Origin: Rhodococcus sp. HNM0569
Lineage (GTDB): Bacteria; Actinomycetota; Actinomycetes; Mycobacteriales; Mycobacteriaceae
Direction of reading: 5' to 3'
Length of the DNA stretch: 64,000 nt
NCBI RefSeq assembly: GCF_012726205.1
Contig: NZ_JAASAE010000001.1
Span: 372,001-436,000, forward strand
Positions within the stretch are counted from its first letter, which is position 1; each line of letters opens with the position of its first letter. Below, piece by piece: positions 60,727-64,000 of this stretch. A model generated the notes under the pieces. The model searched no databases, was not told the origin of the DNA, and worked only from the letters and a program-made list of their open reading frames with translations. A program made the translations under genes and the position numbers.

Positions 60727-60737
60727 GATGGTCGAAC

Positions 60738-60920
60738 TCAGACCGCTGCGGTGACCTGGCGACCCTTGTAGGTACCGCATGCCGGGCACGCGACGTGCGG
60801 GAGCTTCTTCTCACCGCAGCCACGGTTGGGGCACGTGACGAGGGTGGGCGCAGTGGTCTTCCACTGGCTGCGACGCGACCGGGTGTTGGACCGCGACATT
60901 CTGCGCTTCGGGACAGCCAC
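60738..60920 (-). CDS. rpmF: 50S ribosomal protein L32, zinc-binding form
   Basis: A 60-residue bL32 that begins [19 protein letters not shown] and carries four Cys in [10 protein letters not shown] and [10 protein letters not shown], the zinc-ribbon (C+) version. Actinobacteria often also encode a C- paralogue induced by zinc shortage elsewhere. It lies between the DUF177 gene (2 bp) and rnc (11 bp), so ribosomal protein and rRNA-processing enzyme are co-expressed. Confidence 0.97.
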   Translation of the reverse strand: MAVPKRRMSRSNTRSRRSQWKTTAPTLVTCPNRGCGEKKLPHVACPACGTYKGRQVTAAV

Positions 60921-60922
60921 TT

Positions 60923-61609
60923 CTACTTCTCCTCGGGATTCGAATCGTTCTTGTCGCCGGCATCGGAGCCGGCGGCGGCATCCAGGCCGAACTTGGCCGC
61001 GAGACCAGCCCAGCGAGGATCCAGTATGTCATGCCCGTGCCCGGGTTCGGCAATCGCCAGGCGAACACCGCACTCGGGGCACAGTCCGAGGCAGTCCTCG
61101 GAACACAGCGGCTGGAACGGAAGTGCCAGCCCGACGGCGTCCACGATCACCGGTTCGAGGTCGATCGTGTCGTCCTCGACGAGGTACACCTCGCCCTCCT
61201 CGGTGGTGGCTTCCGTCTCGCTGTCGCGGTAGGCGAACAGCTCGGTGACCGGGAGACTCACGTTCCCCTCGAACGGCTCGAGGCATCGCGAGCACTCCCC
61301 CGTCGTGTCGGCCTCGACGGTGCCGGTGACGAGCACACCTTCCGACACGGCTTCGAGCCGGAGGTCGAGGTCGATGTCGGCCCCCTCGTCGATCGCGACC
61401 ATCTCGGCACCGATCCGGCGCGGCGACGGCACCACGCGGTGCTCGGCGCGCATCGATCCCGGACGCCGTCCCAGTTCGGACGTGTCCAGTACGAAACCGG
61501 CGGCCGTCTCGGGACGCCGACTGCGATGGGTGCTCAACGGGCTCGCTTTCGATCGGGGTTGGACGCCTGCCCAGCCGAAGGGCGGAACAGGTGCAGGAAC
61601 CGTGCCCAT
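60923..61609 (-). CDS. DUF177/YceD family protein
   Basis: A 228-residue protein of the YceD/DUF177 family, which accompanies rpmF and is linked to 23S rRNA accumulation in other bacteria. It has [16 protein letters not shown], the paired Cys motif [13 protein letters not shown] and a second Cys group [14 protein letters not shown], probably zinc-binding. The start is uncertain: ATG 61609 is used, but the first 35 residues are not conserved. It ends 2 bp before rpmF. Confidence 0.9.
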   Translation of the reverse strand: MGTVPAPVPPFGWAGVQPRSKASPLSTHRSRRPETAAGFVLDTSELGRRPGSMRAEHRVVPSPRRIGAEMVAIDEGADIDLDLRLEAVSEGVLVTGTVEADTTGECSRCLEPFEGNVSLPVTELFAYRDSETEATTEEGEVYLVEDDTIDLEPVIVDAVGLALPFQPLCSEDCLGLCPECGVRLAIAEPGHGHDILDPRWAGLAAKFGLDAAAGSDAGDKNDSNPEEK

Positions 61610-61685
61610 GAGGGCAACCACCCCACGATACGCCACGGGCGCACACGCCCTCAAACGGTTGCGCGCGCCGTCACACACCTGCCGG

Positions 61686-62435
61686 CTAGTGCCGACGGTC
61701 GGCGCGGCCGTAGTCGGGTACGCCCGCCCCGGTGCGCAACTGCTGACGGCCACGCCCGACCGAGCGAACCGTGGTGTCGAGGAACTCCTCGAACTCGGCG
61801 AGCTTCGAGTCGACGTACAGGTCGCATTCCGAGCGCAGGCGATCCGACTCGGCGTGCGCGGCATCGATCACACGCGCGGACTCGGCGTGCGCCGACTGCA
61901 CGACCTCCGTCTGCGACACGAGCCGCTCGCGTTCGGCCACACCCTCGGCGACGGAGCGGTCGTACGCGGCCTTGCCGGACTCGATCATCCGGTCGGCGTC
62001 GTCGCGCGCACGCGACGTGACGGTGTCGTACTCGCGGCGAGCGTCGGCGACGGTGCTTTCGGCCTCCTCCTGTGCGTCGGCCTCGAGCTCCTCGGCGTGG
62101 GCACGCGCCTCCGCGACCATGCGGTCGGCTTGCGCCTTGGCGTCGGCAAGGAGGCGGTCGGCGTCCTCACGCGCGGTGTCGACGAGGTCCCGGGCCTCCG
62201 TCGAGGCGGACGACAGCGTGCTCTCGGCGGTCGCCCGCGCGTCGCCGACGAGCTTGTCGCGGTGGTCGAGCACGTCCTGTGCGTCGTCGAGTTCACCCGG
62301 AATGGCGTCACGCACGTCGTCGAGGAGTTCGAGGACGTCGCCGCGCGGGACGACGCAGCTCGCGGTCATCGGCACGCCACGCGCTTCCTCGACGATCGCC
62401 ACGAGCTCGTCGAGAGCTTCGAATACGCGGTACAC
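61686..62435 (-). CDS. sepIVA: SepIVA, DivIVA-like septation protein
   Basis: A coiled-coil protein needed for septation and polar growth in mycobacteria (Rv2927c/MSMEG_2416). The 249-residue protein opens YRVFEALDELVAIVEEARGV, nearly the mycobacterial start, and continues PRGDVLELLDDVRDAIPGEL. A long heptad-rich Ala/Glu/Arg coiled coil (about 60-220) follows, ending SKLAEFEEFLDTTVRSVGRG. GTG 62435 matches the start in relatives. It lies between coaD and the DUF177 gene on the minus strand. Confidence 0.92.
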   Translation of the reverse strand: MYRVFEALDELVAIVEEARGVPMTASCVVPRGDVLELLDDVRDAIPGELDDAQDVLDHRDKLVGDARATAESTLSSASTEARDLVDTAREDADRLLADAKAQADRMVAEARAHAEELEADAQEEAESTVADARREYDTVTSRARDDADRMIESGKAAYDRSVAEGVAERERLVSQTEVVQSAHAESARVIDAAHAESDRLRSECDLYVDSKLAEFEEFLDTTVRSVGRGRQQLRTGAGVPDYGRADRRH

Positions 62436-62567
62436 GGCAAACCCCAATCCTCGGACGAGGGCCGCGCACGGGACGTGCCCCGGCCGTCGTCGCATGTCGT
62501 TCGACTTCTCAAGTCTGCACGACGTCGCAGCACAAGTGTGGTGGGCACGGCCGGTGTGTCGGCGAGC

Positions 62568-62599
62568 GCACCGTCACACCCGACGGGCCCGCACGGTGC
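62568..62599 (-). terminator. Possible terminator after coaD
   Basis: GCACCGT and ACGGTGC form a 7-bp stem with an 18-nt loop just past the coaD stop. It is short but sits at the right place before sepIVA. Confidence 0.35.
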
Positions 62600-62603
62600 C
62601 GCG

Positions 62604-63113
62604 TCAGGCGGGGCCGGCCGCCTTCGCCGCCTCGGCCCGCTCACTCAGCCGCGCGAGGAGCTTGGTGTGCACACTCTCCGGAAGCATGCCCGCGACGTCG
62701 CCACCGAACGTCGCCACTTCCTTGACGAGCGAACTCGACAAGTAGCTCAGTGCGGGATTCGTCGCAAGGAACAGCGTGTCGACACCGGTGAGCTTCTGGT
62801 TCATCTGCGCCATCTGCAACTCGTAGTCGAAGTCGTTGGCGCCGCGCAGCCCCTTGACGATCGCGGAGACACCTTCCTGCCGCGCGAAGTCGACGAGCAA
62901 TCCGTGCCATGCCGCGACGCGGACGTTCGGCAGCGCCGCCGTCGCCTCCTCGATCATCGCGATGCGTTCGTCGACCGAGAACAGACCCTGCTTTTTCTTG
63001 TTGATCATGACGGTGACGATCACGTCGTCGAACTGTGCTGCGGCACGGGTGATCACGTCGAGGTGACCATTCGTGACGGGGTCGAACGATCCGGGACACA
63101 CGGCGCCTGTCAT
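62604..63113 (-). CDS. coaD: Phosphopantetheine adenylyltransferase
   Basis: Catalyses the penultimate step of coenzyme A synthesis, making dephospho-CoA. The 169-residue protein has the nucleotidyltransferase motif [20 protein letters not shown] (with H-x-G-H variant T-N-G-H) and [20 protein letters not shown]. The late ATP-binding ISSS-like segment reads [20 protein letters not shown]. It starts at ATG 63113, overlapping the rsmD stop by 4 bp (ATGA). Confidence 0.97.
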   Translation of the reverse strand: MTGAVCPGSFDPVTNGHLDVITRAAAQFDDVIVTVMINKKKQGLFSVDERIAMIEEATAALPNVRVAAWHGLLVDFARQEGVSAIVKGLRGANDFDYELQMAQMNQKLTGVDTLFLATNPALSYLSSSLVKEVATFGGDVAGMLPESVHTKLLARLSERAEAAKAAGPA

Positions 63114-63676
63114 GGTGCGAGACCGTAGCAGGTGGCGAATTCGACTCGCGTCTCCCCGTACTTCTTGGTGCGGTCCGCTTCGTAGCCGGGCGGCCATTCC
63201 GTTTCGGGCGAACGCGTCGACCGCTCGACCACGACGACGGTGCCGTCCCCTACCCAACCGTTGTCGCGCAACGCCGCGAGCATCCGGTCGATGTCGTCCG
63301 CGGGGACGGCATAAGGCGGGTCCGCGAGCACGAGATCGTATTCGCGGTCGGCCCGCCCGCCGGTGACCGCGGCGACCGACGCGGTGCGCACCGACGCGCC
63401 GGGCAGGTCGACCGCCGCGATGTTGCGCGACACCGTCTTCGCGGCACGTGCGTCCGACTCGACGAGGACCACGTGCGCGGCACCGCGCGAGAGGGCTTCG
63501 AGGCCGAGGGCGCCCGACCCGGCGTACAGGTCGAGCACCGCCGCACCGTCGAGATCGAGCCTGCTCTCGATCGCGCTGAACATCGCTTCGCGCACACGGT
63601 CGGAGGTGGGTCTGGTGCCGCTCGGCGGCACCTCGAGCCTCCGACCGCGTGCGCGACCCGCGACGATACGGGTCAT
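63110..63676 (-). CDS. rsmD: 16S rRNA (G966-N2)-methyltransferase
   Basis: Methylates G966 of 16S rRNA during 30S assembly. The 188-residue protein starts [20 protein letters not shown], has the RNA-binding [20 protein letters not shown], motif [20 protein letters not shown] and the catalytic [13 protein letters not shown] 63676 overlaps the pyruvate carboxylase stop by 1 bp. It is coupled to coaD. Confidence 0.96.
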   Translation of the reverse strand: MTRIVAGRARGRRLEVPPSGTRPTSDRVREAMFSAIESRLDLDGAAVLDLYAGSGALGLEALSRGAAHVVLVESDARAAKTVSRNIAAVDLPGASVRTASVAAVTGGRADREYDLVLADPPYAVPADDIDRMLAALRDNGWVGDGTVVVVERSTRSPETEWPPGYEADRTKKYGETRVEFATCYGLAP

Positions 63677-64000
63677 CAGTTGATCTCGAGCAACAGATCC
63701 GCGCCCTCGACCTGCTGGACCGATCCGATCGCGAGGCGCGTGACGGTGCCGCCGCGTGGTGCGGTGATGGCGGCTTCCATCTTCATCGCTTCGATGGTGG
63801 CGATGGTGTCGCCTTCGGTGACGGTGTCGCCCTCGGCGACGGTGAGGGTGACGACGCCCGCGAAGGGGGCGCCGACATGTGCGGGGTTGGTGCGGTCGGC
63901 CTTCTCGGCGGCGGGAACGTCGGACGCGATCGCGCGGTCGCGCACGGCGGTGGGCCGCAACTGGCCGTTGAGGATGCACATGACGGTGCGGTAGCCGCGC
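63676..64000 (-). CDS. pca: Pyruvate carboxylase, C-terminal part (window edge)
   Basis: The biotin-carrier end of an ATP-dependent anaplerotic enzyme that makes oxaloacetate from pyruvate. Only the last 107 residues are present. They include the link [33 protein letters not shown], and the biotin site EAMKMEA whose Lys is biotinylated. The frame is open to the window edge, and the ATG at 63981 is internal. Its order next to rsmD and coaD matches Rv2965c-Rv2967c. Confidence 0.93.
   Translation of the reverse strand, partial: RGYRTVMCILNGQLRPTAVRDRAIASDVPAAEKADRTNPAHVGAPFAGVVTLTVAEGDTVTEGDTIATIEAMKMEAAITAPRGGTVTRLAIGSVQQVEGADLLLEIN

Overview
The window is one continuous stretch of a GC-rich actinobacterial chromosome. 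Gene content and order point to the Mycobacteriales, most likely Rhodococcus or a close Nocardiaceae relative. Mycothione reductase, malate:quinone oxidoreductase, a SepIVA homologue, a PII-type nitrogen operon with a GlnR-like operator and an IdeR-like iron box all fit. The order map, penicillin-binding lipoprotein, GNAT, ispG, rip1, dxr, rlmN, cdsA, frr, pyrH, tsf, rpsB, xerC, dprA, comM, yraN, rnhB, lepB, rplS, trmD, rimM, khpA, rpsP, ffh, glnD, glnB, amt, ftsY, smc, acyP, osmC, mutM, rnc, DUF177, sepIVA, coaD, rsmD, pca follows the Rv2861c-Rv2967c stretch of Mycobacterium tuberculosis closely. The species call is inference.

Layout. 1-5.3 kb: mqo, an alpha/beta hydrolase, mycothione reductase, a YnfA membrane protein and a second hydrolase-fold protein. 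5.3-7.4 kb: a self-contained GntR/ABC exporter cassette whose promoter is overlaid by a perfect 26-bp palindrome. 7.4-9.9 kb: an IS5-type element whose matching terminal repeats enclose a two-frame transposase and two passenger genes (a GNAT acetyltransferase and a methyltransferase); it sits in the stop codon of the ABC permease. 9.9-15.4 kb: cobQ, map, a decayed TnpB remnant, an acyl-CoA synthetase and a divergent GAF/LuxR regulator. 15.5-27 kb: cell-wall, isoprenoid (dxr, ispG), site-2 protease and phospholipid genes, then frr and pyrH. 27-29 kb: tsf and rpsB, ended by a strong terminator. 29-36 kb: a peptidase, xerC, an MFS exporter, an iron-regulated siderophore reductase, dprA, comM and yraN. 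36-46 kb: rnhB, lepB, rplS, tex, a lipoprotein, and the trmD-rimM-khpA-rpsP ribosome/tRNA operon. 46-58 kb: ffh, the nitrogen operon amt-glnB-glnD, ftsY and smc. 58-64 kb: acyP, osmC, mutM, rnc, rpmF, DUF177, sepIVA, coaD, rsmD and the 3' end of pyruvate carboxylase.

How it works together. Most genes are housekeeping and lie on the minus strand in tight units with 1-4 bp start/stop overlaps: membrane targeting (ffh, ftsY, lepB), ribosome and tRNA maturation (rimM, trmD, rsmD, rnc, rlmN) and lipid or cell-wall precursors. Regulation readable from the sequence includes a four-half-site GlnR-type operator before amt, an IdeR-like box before the siderophore reductase, the GntR palindrome, and CRP-like plus RamA-like motifs between the acyl-CoA synthetase and its divergent regulator. 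No tRNA, rRNA, CRISPR array or prophage was seen. The accessory DNA is the 2.4-kb element and the TnpB fossil. I found nothing I would call a wholly new system; the passenger-carrying element is the best candidate for follow-up.
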